Assembly: GCA_008973525.1 (NCBI GenBank)
Contig: WACJ01000515.1
Span: forward strand, 124,001 to 188,000
Direction of reading: 5' to 3'
DNA length: 64,000 nucleotides
Source: Stenopsyche tienmushanensis
Taxonomy: Eukaryota > Arthropoda > Insecta > Trichoptera > Stenopsychidae
Every line of letters begins with the position of its first letter. Within the stretch, counting starts at the first letter, position 1. The notes under the pieces are model-generated. The model saw only the letters and a program-made list of their open reading frames with translations. It did not search any database and was not told the DNA's origin. A program made the translations under genes and the position numbers. Below are positions 12,570-24,570 of the stretch, in pieces.

Positions 12570-12890
12570 CTTAATATTTGTTTGAAAGCCATCAATAGTG
12601 AACCTTCTTAGTGAATTTGTAACTGATTGTTGGGTGGCAGAGTTTAAACGAGGCCGTACGAGCTACCAAGACAAACAGCGCAGTGATCCACCAAATGAGC
12701 TAACCACCCCAGAAATAGTGAAGAAAATCCACTAAATGTTATTAGATGACCGTCGACATGATCGTACAGATCATGGGAGACCTCCGAAAATGCCGCAATA
12801 AGCCCTAAAAGAGGACGGAATGGTCACAAGGTCTGTGTATCCAAACGGTCCGCTTTTCGAACCGCTGACATGACGATCGCGGCCAAATTT
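12570..12890 (+). mobile_element. Mariner transposase N-terminal remnant
   Basis: The plus strand reads WVAEFKRGRTSYQD, then RSDPPNELTTPEIVKKIH, a stop, and LLDDRRHDRTDHGRPP. This is the mariner DNA-binding N-terminus (EFKRGRTS..D..RSGRP...TTPEIV..IH...DDRR) with substitutions and a stop. It runs into a repeated module, ending CCAAACGGTCCGCTTTTCG, that recurs at 32570-32680 (-), 36712-36790 (-) and 42360-42440 (+). Confidence 0.65.
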
Positions 12891-13329
12891 TTAAGCAATA
12901 ACAAAGATAAGAGGAATTAGACAACTTAGTATACATTATAAAAAGCGATAAAGTCAATCAATATTGATTCATGTAAAATATAATGGTCAAGTAAAATAAA
13001 AACCATGCGCAACTCTCGACTGGGTCGGTATTCTGCGCTTTGTGCCCCAAGCCCAGTTGCGCTCTTGTTACGGACCTGGTGAAAATGCTGAATATATTAC
13101 ATAAACATAATGATAAATTCTCAATTGGCAATGGAAATCCATCCAAGGAAATTCTTCTATGGGGGTTGTCCACGTTCAATGAGGGATATGGTATCTTAAC
13201 AGGTTACGATCCGGGCGATTCCACACTGTTTTTACGCTGGAATCATGCTCTGTCTTTCAAGAGTGTTGGCAATCAGAAGTCCCACATTGTCTTTGTTGAC
13301 TGCTATCCGAAACAATAATCTGATGCTAG
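12891..13329. other. Unassigned sequence with one 92-codon frame
   Basis: A frame at 13040-13318 (+) is open for 92 codons but shows no motif I recognise. Its neighbours on both sides are transposon remnants, so it is more likely debris than a gene. Confidence 0.3.
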
Positions 13330-13750
13330 GACCGTTCCACTGCAGAAGACCATGATGTCTTCCGCCGGATCTGACTCCAATGACCTATGATCTTTCCGTG
13401 CACTATCAGGCATAGACGGCCATATTTTTGATTTCTTATGACATGGACATAGTAATCCAATTTGTTATGGTGTTGAATACCTGACCTGTTAACCCGTTTA
13501 TCTATCAAAGCCAGCACATCGGCATTGAACCTCTGAATAGTTCATGGATTTTAAGCATCCTTCTAAAAACCCACATTTTAAACGCTTGGAAATTTTTACA
13601 CATGGCATTTGGCAGAATCCATGATTTTGACCCATACAGAAGGATGCTAAACTGAGATCCTGTGAGATCAATACACTCTTCATTTTCAAAAATAACGTTC
13701 TTGTCCACCATAATCTGTAAGTCTTTCAAACTGGTGGTCAATATCACAGT
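13330..13750 (-). mobile_element. LINE reverse-transcriptase C-terminal remnant
   Basis: Minus-strand frames read ILLYGSKSWIL, MCKNFQAFKMWVFRRMLKI and then a VLALIDKRV-type segment. This is the post-RT region of a non-LTR element (LLYG.E.W.L ... FEMW.YRRML.I ... N..VL.....). Frameshifts at about 13500 split it. The fragment at 42023-42310 (-) covers the adjacent, partly overlapping region of the same family. Confidence 0.6.
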
Positions 13751-13944
13751 ATCATCCTTATTATGTCTTTGCCCTCGGGCGGGTCGGCAGCGTGGTTGTC
13801 GGGTAGGTGACGCGGTTGGCAGGACGACGATTCAACGACATGGTGGCACGGTTGATAAAGTGGGGGCAAAAATTAATACACTATATTTCGCATATTGAAA
13901 AATAAAAAGAAAAGAGAAAGAAAGAGACATTATTAGAGTATATA

Positions 13945-14872
13945 TTAGGTTGTCCCATAAGTTTCTTTCGCAAATGAACACAGATCTAATCATAGCCATG
14001 GTTGAAGAAAAACCCGCGATGTACTGTTCGCGAAATAGCTAACGAGTTAGAAATTCCACGAACATCCGTCCATAATCATCTGACAAAATTGGGCTACATC
14101 AATCGTTCAGATGTGTGGCTTCCTCATGAACTGACTGACTCAAATAAACTTCAGCGTATTTCAACATGCGATCTTCTTCTCCAACGACATAATAGCCAAC
14201 CTTTTTTGAAGAGACTTGTCACTGGAAATGAAAGTTGGATACTCTATGAGAATATCCAACGCAAACGATCTTGGACCAAGGGTACAGAAGCTTTAACTGT
14301 AGCTAAACCTGGCCTACATCCAAAAAAAAAGTTTTGCTATGCATTTGGTGAGACTGGAAGGGAGTAGTTTATTATGAGCTACTTCGGCAAGGTGAAACGA
14401 TCAATTCAACAAAATATTCTTTCCAACTAGACAATCTAAAGGATGCAATTGCCTGAAAACGGCCAGAATTAGCGAACAGACGAGGCGTTGTTTTTCATCA
14501 CGATAACGCCAGGTCTCATGTGTCTCGTCAGAAATAAACTATTATCATTTGACTGGGATGTTTTATCTCATCCTCCATACTCTCCGGACATTGCACCTTC
14601 AGATTATTATTTATTTCTTTCATTGAAAAATTATTCACGTGGTAAAAATTTCAATTCAAAAAATGATATAAAAATGTACCTCGATCAATATTTTGCCGAC
14701 AAACCTGGGAAATTTTGGCAAGAAGGCGTTATGAGGCTTTCAGAAAAATGGAAAAAGGTAATAATAGAACAGAATGGATCATATATTATTCAATAAATTT
14801 TGATGTAATACAAATTATTGTAAACATTTTTTTCTTAATATGAAAACGAAAGAAACTTATGGGACACCCTAA
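13945..14872 (+). mobile_element. Mariner element with intact terminal repeats, dead transposase
   Basis: The ends are near-perfect inverted repeats. The left (13945-13970) begins TTAGGTTGTCCCATAAG and the right (14847-14872) ends CTTATGGGACACCCTAA, one mismatch in 26. Both are flanked by TA, the mariner target duplication. Inside are a helix-turn-helix (CTVREIANELEIPRTSVHNH), the first catalytic block (LVTGNESWILY), the HHDNAR block and YSPDIAPSDYYLF. The Asp of TGDE is Asn, and the frame is broken between 14367 and 14488. At 928 bp it is shorter than a full mariner, having lost its 5' coding region. Confidence 0.92.
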
Positions 14873-14879
14873 TAAATAC

Positions 14880-16000
14880 CGATGCATTTCAAATCACAAT
14901 CAGTTACCGATGGACACTCGACCTACGGACAGACGTACCTGCATCCGCCGACTGCGCCTCCGCCCCCCGCACGCTCGTGGTCATGATTTACGACCTGATG
15001 GCATCCTTCCGCACACTCGCTGATTCAAAAGCAACCCTCGATTTGATTTGCTTGATCTTTCATTCGTTTTGGCACTCAATCGTCAACCACTCATTGGAAA
15101 ATGAAGCTCTGTTATGTTTATCGACGGAAGAGATTACTGTCACTTTTTTTCAAATGAATTTCACATGTCTGTCTTTTGGGAAGCCTTCTCCGTCGTGAAA
15201 TATAAGAATTTTCGTACTTTAATGAGGCGCACCCGGAGTGAGATGTATTCAAAGGAAGAAATACGTCACCGATAGAACTATACATGAAAAGAGGCGCAAA
15301 TATGTGTATGTTCAAATTTTCCATAATGATGGCTCCGTTGGGAAAGCTCCAGTGACGGGAAAATGGGAAAATTTCTAATTAACGATATTAAGTTGCCTTG
15401 AACAAAGTTGGTGCCGCCTCACCGCGCGCGCCACTGGAACAAGTATTTTAATTAGAGGAGACCGGTGCCAGCATGGCAAGCCTTTTGTTTTTCTTCTAGA
15501 GTATATCTAATTAGAGTATTTACTTTGCAGAACTTTATCTAAATTTAGATTAAAGCAACGCCTGTACTGTAATACGTCAAAAATTTTATGTCAACATGGA
15601 AGCAAGACTAACTTATTCGGGGAGAGACAGAAGATCGCAAAGAGCACCGATGGGAGCCATTCCTACAAGAAGATATTACCTAATAAGCAACACTTCAATT
15701 TAGACAATGCTAACGAAATCTACATCTCTCCACGTTATTCGCTTTCCCACTCAGCATTTTATAATTGATGATTCGTCTTTGCGAGTTTTGCTAATGAGAC
15801 GAACATAGAGGATTCTTTCAAAGGCGAGCCTTCCAGCACTTAACACTTAATCGACCGCAGACGCCACGTTGGCGTCTAGAGCTAAATCTGAATCAAGACA
15901 ATATATAGACGATGTACTCTCGTATGATTCTGATGATGATTCGATGATATTTTTCAATTAAAAATATAGTTAATATTCAAACATTCATTTTCAAGACTAT
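14880..16000. other. Non-coding stretch
   Basis: No gene is recognised. Around 15340-15560 a block with AATTAA/TAATTA cores, a TTGAACAAAG word and a GC-rich GCGCGCGCC segment looks non-repetitive and could be regulatory (weak inference). Confidence 0.3.
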
Positions 16001-16007
16001 TTGTAGA

Positions 16008-16283
16008 TTGTCATCACTGCTAGACCCTATAAAATTAAGGCGTTTAAGTAATAAACGATTGTCTACTTACAGCGTGTTAATCTCTTTCAAATTTAAACTG
16101 CCCATCAAAGGACGTCTATTTACAATAAAAATTATGAATTTTAATGATTTTTTTATACATTTTGAATCAATCGACAGATCTTATCAAAAAATTTTAATCG
16201 TCCTAGACATGGTACAAGCGTTTGATAAAGTAAAACATCAGAGGTTAGAGCACGAGCTGTATAAATCACTATCATTCAATTAA
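16008..16283 (+). mobile_element. Non-LTR reverse-transcriptase fragment
   Basis: The frame ends with IVLDMVQAFDKVKHQRLEHEL, which matches the jockey-type RT block with the first catalytic Asp (FLD..QAFD.VWH..L...L). Nothing recognisable as RT continues past the stop at 16283, so only a short piece of the palm remains. Confidence 0.55.
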
Positions 16284-16536
16284 TGTCAAATCCTAGTGTA
16301 ACACTTAACTGGTACTCAATTGCGAATTAAATTCATTTAAAAGAAACACATGATGAGCCTTATTATTAATAATAATAGGTACAATGAATAATGAAAAAAT
16401 ATCATCTGAAAACACAATATAATATCTTGATATCATTCTAGATATGAAACTTTGATGGAAACTCCTTGGAAGATATTCTCGTTGGTTTTAACTAATCAAT
16501 TTCAGTGGAATAAAAAGGAATAAAATCATTATTTAA

Positions 16537-17033
16537 CCTTTTGAGGAGTGAGCAAATTTAAAATCGATGAAGTCGTTGATGCCATAGTCGCTTTACACGG
16601 ATTACTTTCTGTCAGCTCCTATCAACGTTAAACAATCTTCAATTCGAGGCAGAGTCAATTGTAAATAAGCACTGTTGATAGCATACAAGACCATGTCATT
16701 TTTTTACATAAACAATACACAAGAAATCGATTCATTTGCTCCTGCTTTAGAAGGAAATGATAATTGGACAAATACTCTTTCAACGAGCAGCGAAGAACAA
16801 ATAAACAGTGTCGATAGCACAATATTGAAATCAAAATCATTATTAGTCGAAAAATTTGAGCTAACGATCTATATAATCGTGCGTTGTATGCGGGGAAGCT
16901 CTCCGTCTCTGTCTCCCGAACTGCGCTACGTTCTCTCTCTGTCTCTGTCTGTCTCCGAGCTCAATGTACAAGAGTGCTCTTTCTGAATAGCGGAGGGGGG
17001 GTCCCAGACCCTGGGATAGTACTCCTTTAGGGG
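16537..17033. mobile_element. TTAA-flanked non-autonomous element, copy 1
   Basis: The 497-bp unit is bounded by TTAA at 16533-16536 and 17034-17037. Its ends are inverted: CCTTTTGAGGAGT on the left and ACTCCTTTAGGGG on the right. TTAA duplications with short inverted ends are typical of piggyBac-type elements. The interior matches 40026-40556 along nearly its whole length and 51222-51573 for about 350 bp, including a minus-strand protein-like stretch (LQLTLPRIEDC) interrupted here by stops. A TCTCTGTC-rich tract lies near the right end. No transposase is encoded. Confidence 0.75.
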
Positions 17034-17039
17034 TTAAAT

Positions 17040-18580
17040 CAAGTGTCACAAAAAAATCAAAAGCGATTCAAGTACCGCAACAGACTCAATAGAGCCGGTT
17101 GTTAAAATTATTTCGTCTCGTTTAGCTGTTTATCAAATTCATTCAGTATTATATATTAAATTCAATTTTTGCACTCATTTGATATGAGAACCTTATTTCT
17201 CTTGCACTATTAAACTTATTAATGGAGCCAACTTCAATACGAGAACTTCAAAAGTTAATATAACAGTTCGTTCAAATGTTCTCATTTTGCAAGAATTCCT
17301 TTATCTGATACTGACAATATTAAAAAACTTCATATTTCAAAAGAGGGTCAAAATTGCCTTGTCGAATTATCAGGATCATAGACACAATCAAAAGAAAAAT
17401 GAGGCTCAGGAAATTAATCCCCCCCCCCCCCTCATTTTTTGACCGATCTATTTTGTTAGTATGTTTTTTATTAATATAATGTCTTCCAAAAATATATGTG
17501 GCTTAATTGAATAATTATCAGGGGATAATTTGGTAAGAATTTAAAAATACAATAAGAAACATTTCTATTGTCGAACTCTTTTAATCCAAACCAACAGATA
17601 ATTCCCAGTCACTACTTTTTGCAACAATGGGAATTCCCCCACAACCAAAAAAAAATAGTCCTAAATCAATATGATTCTTTGCAGTGTCCCGCTTGAGTTG
17701 ATCCTGCCGACTCTGTTTCCGTGGACAATATTCGAGTTCATATGTGGCCAGCTCGCCCCGTAAACTTTCCGAAGAAAGTATATATTCCAATAAGCCTTGG
17801 TCACAACCCTGTGTGGTAGGGGCAGACAAGTGCCGCATTATTGGATATTTGACCGTGGAGAAATCTAATAGCCATGCCGGACCGTACCTGCTCCGGCCCA
17901 CTGCCCATCTCGCCGTTATTAAACTTTTTCTCCATATTAAACATTCCGGCAACCAAAAAATACAAACTTATATAATGTTCGAGAAGAATTTCATACCAAC
18001 ACATAACCATAAGTCTCGCATAATGGCCGTGTATTGCGGTCGCTCCGACTTTTTTACTCCACATATGCAAAAGTCAAACCATCGCATTAAGCTATATGAG
18101 ATTTTGCAGACCCTTGTTATGCGATGAAAATGATCGACGTATATTTTTATGCCACTTCAATTAATTAGTGTCTTTGGACTGCCATTTTGGGGGGGAGTGT
18201 GCTTAATTTTAACTGCAACGCATCAATTCTTAAGCTGTGGAATGAAACAAGATCCATGATAAAATTCCACGCTAAATAAGCAAAGAAACATGAGACTATC
18301 ATTCGGCCCACGTTTGCGTTCTCCCACGTCATCTTGTCCAACAAACGTATGTCAATTCTACGAATAGAATAATTTCACCAATCATTTTGCTTTGAATTAA
18401 CTGTCATGGTCTTTGTTAAGTTGAAGCAATAAAAGATGATCAACCTGAATTTCCATTCTTAAATCAATCTTGTGCGTTCCTGTGCAGCTGTTAATTCCCT
18501 ATCATATATTGTCCGATAATCCAATCATAATTTACAGAATAAATGGATATTTAAAACAAAGCAGATCTTTAAGAATTTCA
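17040..18580. other. Unassigned sequence
   Basis: A 123-codon minus-strand frame at 17581-17952 and overlapping frames to 18127 lack any motif I recognise. A run of 13 C lies at 17419-17431. The surroundings are transposon debris, so I make no gene call. Confidence 0.3.
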
Positions 18581-18581
18581 A

Positions 18582-18599
18582 GATCCCACTTCTGACACC
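18582..18599 (-). other. tRNA-Leu-type primer-binding site of an LTR element
   Basis: On the minus strand the sequence reads GGTGTCAGAAGTGGGATC. It is complementary to the 3' end of tRNA-Leu(CAA) with its CCA tail (..CCCACTTCTGACACCA). This is the primer site used by many insect Ty3/gypsy-type elements. The sequence just upstream on the minus strand (18600 onward) would then be the end of a 5' LTR. No gag-pol is visible. Confidence 0.5.
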
Positions 18600-18839
18600 G
18601 TCGTAAAATCAGAACACGCTCAGTCGAGCTTAAATTATCTGGATACTTGTTTAGAAATATTTGATCCAGTGACGGATTTAGCACTTAGATGGCGCAATTC
18701 AAATTGAGCGACAGGCCTTGATTATTTCACTTTACCATTGAATTTATGGCGCGCACAACATCGGTAAATCAGTAGTTGGTGGCGACTGTGTCAAAGGCTC
18801 GCCACTATCCTTAACAGCCTAGGCATACAGGGGGAAAAC

Positions 18840-19745
18840 CCTCGCCAGAATCAACGCGTGGATGCCTGCAGCTGGCGGCAGAGAAAACGGAGGCAATGAT
18901 CTGCAGCAGAAGAAGACCGAGGGTCAAATAGTTTGTTGTCAAAAGTCACGAGGTTGAATACAGCAAAACGCTGAGATGCCTCGGGATTCTCACGAACAAC
19001 AAGCTGACCTTCATTAAACACATTGAAGCAGCTGCGCAGAAGGCGCAGAAGATAGCCAGCGAGCTCAGACGGCTCATGCCCAACATCGGAGGGCCAAAGT
19101 CGTGCAGAAGAAAAACCATAAACGAGGTTATACACTCAATCATTCTGTACGGAGCCCCAATATGACATGAGTCGCTCAGACATAAAGAAACTGGCAATGG
19201 TCCAACGGCAGGGAGCGCTCCGAGTCACCACAGCATACAGAACAGTATCTAAAGAAGCGGTGCTTGTGATCGCTGGAATCCCCCCGCTGGACCTCCAAGC
19301 AAAGAAGAGGCCCTTGGATTTCGAAGATCCCAAAAACCACAACGAGCATGACCAGACACTGAAGGAAGCCTGGCAGCAGAGATGGGATCAGTCCAGTAAG
19401 GGAAGATGGACCCACCGACTTATCCCGGTCGTAAGCCGATGGAGAGCCTGAAAACACGGTGAAACGACCTACCGCTAGATACCGTGGGGAAAGGGTAGCC
19501 CCTGCAGTCTGTCATCTGCTACAACCCGCGATAGTGTCCCTTGATTTTAGTTTTAAACTTTGTCCTTCCTCTTCCATCGCACCTTCGGGTCTATATAGTC
19601 AGAAGCTGGTCTTCCTGCAGAAACCTCACCTCTTCTGGAGGGCGCGGAGCCAAAGGGGTGGGCGCCTAGACGCTCTGCGCGTAGCGTTTCTCGTGGGGCT
19701 AAAAGATCAGTGGAAGACACTCTCTATGTGGCTAGTCAACCACCA
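18840..19745 (+). mobile_element. R1-like non-LTR retrotransposon fragment, second copy
   Basis: Shifting plus-strand frames give KLTFIKHIEAAAQKAQKIAS, then ELRRLMPNIGGP, INEVIHSIILYGAPI and later VIAGIPPLDLQA. This is the region just after the RT domain of an R1-clade LINE. It matches 1220-1540 closely but has different frameshifts. The tail 19565-19740 (TCGCACCTTCGGG ... GTGGCTAGTC) matches 1090-1210, which lies upstream in the other copy. Frameshifts make it non-functional. Confidence 0.75.
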
Positions 19746-19989
19746 TACAGCAACGCAGGAAATAGGGTCGATAATAAATGACTCTCCAATCCAGTCAGTC
19801 GCTGTTTATCGTCTGTCATTGTCAATATCTGTACAATATGATGATATTCTTCAAAATACTCTTCATGGGCACCTATATTTGTGGACCAAATCCTTGGTGT
19901 CGAAAAATATAATCAGCATTGTTTTTCCTTTGGATTTGCTCATCCTGGCGCTTCATAGGTTTGCTGGAGAAATTCATTAGTTTCTACAG

Positions 19990-21750
19990 CTTTTTTGTTG
20001 ATTTTTGTGCAAAATTTGATCGCCCAACGTTGTTCAGAAGCATCCACCATCGCGCATCGTGACGTCTCGAAACAAGGGTGCACTAAATCAGCTATCCTGA
20101 TTCTACTGATGCTCACATCAAACTAAACTTTGATGCAATATAAAGCTAAGGATCACCCAACAGAAACGAATACATTGCGGCCAGTAGCAAAAATATATAT
20201 TTCACAACTTTCGGGATGCACTTTGTTTATATTTTAATGAGGCTGTGGATTACGTGAGTCTTCATGAAACATTTTTATCTCAAAAAAAAATTCAAAAGAC
20301 CGTATAATATTTCAAGACAATGCAAAGTCCTTCTCAGCTGATGGAAAAACGTTCCATCAAAAGATACATTTTCTAATATTTTCTAACAGAACACTTATGG
20401 ATTTATCTCGTACGGAACAACAGGGGTTCCCAGGATATCGCCAAGAAAACTCTTAATGACCGAGCGTAATCTTAAAAGGGAACATAGGGGAATATACGAA
20501 ATGAGAAGCATTTTAAGCTGCATTGATCGTGCACTAAGGCAAATAACATTTGAAGCAATCGAAAACGCATCCAATAGCTAAATAATATTTTTTTTATAAA
20601 AATCAGAATAATGCATGTGATGCAATATATAAGAATAGCAAAGAACAAAGGCTAATAATGTTTATGATGTATATATTATGGTCACTATAATCTTACATAA
20701 CTTATCCAATTATAATATAAATTCTAAGAAGACCGGCGATTAGTCAACATGATGTCATACGATAATTCATAATATTATGTTTAGATCAACTAGCAGAAAT
20801 TGGAAAGGAATAGTTTGGTAAGCATTAGATACATTTGGGTGGTATAAATTAATTCAAAATATTTGATTAAAAGGCACAAATATAAGTTAATTCTTAAAAT
20901 TTATTATAAAAATTTTTGGCACAATAAAAAAATAACAATCATATAAACAACTTATTGCAATAAAGGCCAATCTAAGAGATTCAATCAATTCATCAATGCA
21001 TAAAATGACTTAAATCTTAAGTTAAAAATTTAAGTAGTTAGTTTTAATATAATTAAATTTGATCTGTTCTTGATTAAAGCCACTATTAAGTAAAAACGAA
21101 GCCTTTCATAAATATAAATGCACATTTATTAATACATGTCTTTTTATCATGTAAAAAAAACCACGAATTCAGATACGGAATTGAAATTTAAATAAAACAA
21201 TTAAGTTTCATTCCTGAAAGACATCACAAAATATAAAGGAATCGACCGTAAAAATATTACGCTACGTTCGCGTATTCGAAATCTCTTTGGTAACAAAATC
21301 AATACAAAAGCATTTGTACTTAAAAAGAATGTAAGAGTATGGCAATAAAATATTTCAAATATAAATTAATACTCGTTCAGCTAATCTTTCCGTTGAAATA
21401 AGCACTACTCTCCTCATTAAAGTCATATACTCTATAGAAAATCAATCTAAAATAAATTCTATCATCTAAACATAAAAAGATCCTGTAAAAGTATAAAACA
21501 ATACAAAAGTTCCGCAGTTTAAGATTCTAATCTCCACGTCGGCAATGTAATGAAACGGAATGAAAAGTAAATAGCAGCAATCTGTTGAAAATTAAACTAC
21601 AAATTCATAAAATTAAGATTTTACACTATCACAAATTACTAGTAAGCCTATCGATCATTGTTACGTTTATAAAATATCTTAAATGTAAAAAATTGAAGGC
21701 ACATCAGCCATAATATTTTAAACATTTACTAGTACAGATTCATTAAACAG
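19990..21750. other. AT-rich spacer downstream of the calumenin-like gene
   Basis: It contains no recognised gene. The part nearest 21750 is the expected 3' UTR of the minus-strand gene that ends there. The rest is very AT-rich low-complexity sequence. Confidence 0.4.
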
Positions 21751-21751
21751 A

Positions 21752-23405
21752 TCAAAACTCGTCGTGACGAGCGAGAGCTTCGCCGAAATCGGTCGCCTGT
21801 GAACCGACAAACAAGTCATACTTCGCGAGGATCTCACTCTTGGTCAGCTTTTCGTCCGCGTCTTTGTCCGCCTCGAATATCAAATGTCTGGCTTCGGCCT
21901 CGGCGTGATCGAAATCCGGCGGAATAATCCACGATTTCACCTCGTTGATATCCATATAGCCGTCTTTATTCGCATCACTGAAATAAAAACGCGCGTGATA
22001 AAATTTCAATACGCATAAAAGTAATCCATGCAGATTTATTGAACGAACCGATATTGATTGAATTGATCGCGTTCATTTTGGACCCACTCCGGTTCTTCGC
22101 CTTCTTCCTCCGGTTTGTACATATCGCCTATGTATTCGGTCAAAGAAATTTTGCCATCCTAAAATGATATTTAACAATGAAAATGATGATATCGTTCGAC
22201 AAATTATCGGGTGTGTGAATAACTTCCTGCCGTTTTAACATCAGATGTCGGTGTAACAACTGTGTGCGTCATTCTGTTAAATTATGACCTGACTGAGCAG
22301 CACTTTGCTTCTTATGAAGATGCCAAAAAATGAGCTGATTCTTTAATGGTCTCAAAAGACGTATTGTTTATTCGACGCGGAATTCAAATACTGCCATAAA
22401 GACGGACAAAAGTAGTGACTAGCAATGCGCAATACTTAAATTGACGTGCTTTTATATTACTTTTTTGAAATAAATTTATTTACATGTAAAACGGCGAGAA
22501 TTTATTCACACACCCAATAAATTTCATTTTTTTAAAGTCTAATGACCTTATCTTTATCTATATCCTCGAGAGTCTCCATAACAATAATATCTTTCATCTT
22601 TGGATGGTCTTCGGGGTGCAAAAAAGCTCTAAATTCAGTACGATTCAAGGCATTATCTTCATCGGCATCTAAATAAAAATAAATTTATTAATATTAAGTC
22701 GTCATCATGAATGATTTTGATCATCAACGTGCACTCTTTTACCGGCATGGCTCCATCGTCGACGATCACGGCGTAATAACGATTTGTATGAATATCCTTC
22801 GCCGTCTCCTTCCAAGTCTTTTGGATCCAAATCTTTCATGAATCCATACATCTTTTCTTTATATGTCTAACGGAAAAAAATTGAAAGATCGGTATTTAAT
22901 TGGAAAGAAACACTTTAAATAAGCAAATAAAATTATTTACTTACCTCCCAAGGAATCAGTTCATTGCCTTCTGGATTATTTTGTTTCCAATGTCTATCAA
23001 CGTCGTCTTCGATATATCTATTTTGTGTATAACGTATCCAGTCTTTTAATTCAACCATTGATATGAAACCATCAGTGTCAAAATCAATTTTATCCACTAT
23101 TATACTAAAAAATAATATATATAAATATTTAGAACGCTTTAAGATGATAATTTTTAATCAAATTTGCAAATTAAATCGTATTAATACCCAAGTCTTCTAC
23201 GACTTTCTTCCGGTGGCAGTTGATCGAACGTTTTGGCTTGATCTTCACCTAAGAAAGCCTCGTGGTCATATTGAGGATTGTGATGCTGATTTTGGAAATG
23301 TTCCACATCAGAAAGATCGTTATTCAACGGCCTTTTTTCGTCAGGCTTAGGAACAGCCATGACGACTACACAAAATATGACACCGGCGAATATTAGCCCC
23401 TTCAT
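21752..23405 (-). CDS. scf: Calumenin / DNA supercoiling factor-like EF-hand protein (CREC family)
   Basis: CREC proteins bind calcium weakly with six EF-hands in the ER lumen and secretory pathway; the insect member is called supercoiling factor. Six exons (minus strand): 23188-23405, 22945-23104, 22743-22866, 22547-22668, 22049-22158, 21752-21977, giving 319 aa, normal for the family. The start opens a hydrophobic signal peptide ([17 protein letters not shown]). Clear EF loops read [51 protein letters not shown] and [15 protein letters not shown]; the second hand ([10 protein letters not shown]) is degenerate. The loop of the fourth hand is split by intron 4. The protein ends HDEF, the ER-retention signal of calumenins. 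Intron 4 carries a mariner-type MITE. The family is certain; the choice of scf over a reticulocalbin paralogue is inference. Confidence 0.93.
22209..22515. mobile_element. Mariner-type MITE in calumenin intron 4
   Basis: The 307-bp unit has inverted ends. The left (22209-22236) begins GGGTGTGTGAATAACTTC and the right (22488-22515) ends TTATTCACACACCC, with CCGTTTT/AAAACGG completing the 28-bp pair. The left end plus GTGTGCGTCATTC inside matches the element in MMS22L intron 5 (from 37642). It encodes no protein and sits entirely within the intron. Confidence 0.8.
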
Positions 23406-24570
23406 TTTAATTTGTGTTCTAAAATTTAAAGCAAAAATAAGAATACACTTATTTCTCATTGGAAATAAAATTGGCAATAAATTGGAAAAATATATCCCAA
23501 AATTTAGATTATATTAAATACATACAAAAAATATTGAAATATTAATGGAAATATATTTTTAAAAAATGAAATAATTGTAATTAAATAAATTGTTTGTCAA
23601 ATTCAATTTTTTTAATGTTCAAATGTGTGACTCATTTAATATTTATTATAAAATCATTGAATATTATGTTTCATAATAAAAGTTTATAAAGCAACCTATG
23701 ATTGGAATTAATGCTATTAAAATAATGTATACAAATAGAAAGAGCTTAAAACTAATATATGAACATATTTTGGATTGTGGAACATAAACCGATAACATAA
23801 AAAAATGTTTTATAAAATAATTCAATTAAGAAATTGAAAGTACAAATCCATCAACAAATATGAATACATGATGGATCGTAGAGCTTTCTAGAAGGGTTTG
23901 ATAAATATAGGCACAGAGAGGACGTTGAAAATGATACGAACCCTACGAACGATGGTTAGATAATGACGTGGCAGCGTCGCTCCTGAGTTCGAGCTCAGCT
24001 CCCAGTCAGGAAATTCCACATCATCCGTTCCTGACAGATATTTTCTTATTTAAAAATCGCTCAATTTTCGACCATATCCTTCATGATGCACGATAAACTT
24101 TTAAAAAAAATTTATTCAAAAAAACATATCAACCCTTTAAAAATTATTTATATAATCAATTTGTTTAGCATGTTATATTAAAAATAATATTTAACACATT
24201 ATAAAATTTTGTAATTTAAATATAATTTTTAATGTGAAATACTTAGTAATATAAAATAAAACAGCCATCATTCAAACCTAAAAATGCTTTAATAATAAAT
24301 GTAAATAATCCTCAAATATTTTAATTATTAAATTTAAGAGTAAAAAATATATTTTTATATTAATTGAAATATTTTTTTAGTTGTAATATTATTTATATTC
24401 TAATATTCTTTTAATTTCGTTTGCTATTGAAATTAAATTTGTTTTAATTATAAAAAATGCTTAGATATTCATAATCAATTATTTACGGCCGTTTATGATG
24501 TACATATTTAATGGTCTAAATCCGTCATGTTATGACTCGACTAAAAGTGTGTCAAAATCAAATTTGACAC
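23406..24570. other. Head-to-head intergenic region, calumenin / RpiA
   Basis: About 1.2 kb between divergent start codons, so promoters of both genes should lie here. It is mostly AT-rich with a GC-richer block at about 23920-24030. No other gene is recognised. Confidence 0.5.

Noticed and set aside
13040..13318. 92-codon frame (+) as a host exon
   Set aside because: No recognisable domain; flanked by a mariner remnant and a LINE remnant.
17581..18127. Overlapping 89-127-codon frames on both strands
   Set aside because: No motif, no splice pattern and transposon surroundings; open frames on both strands suggest chance.
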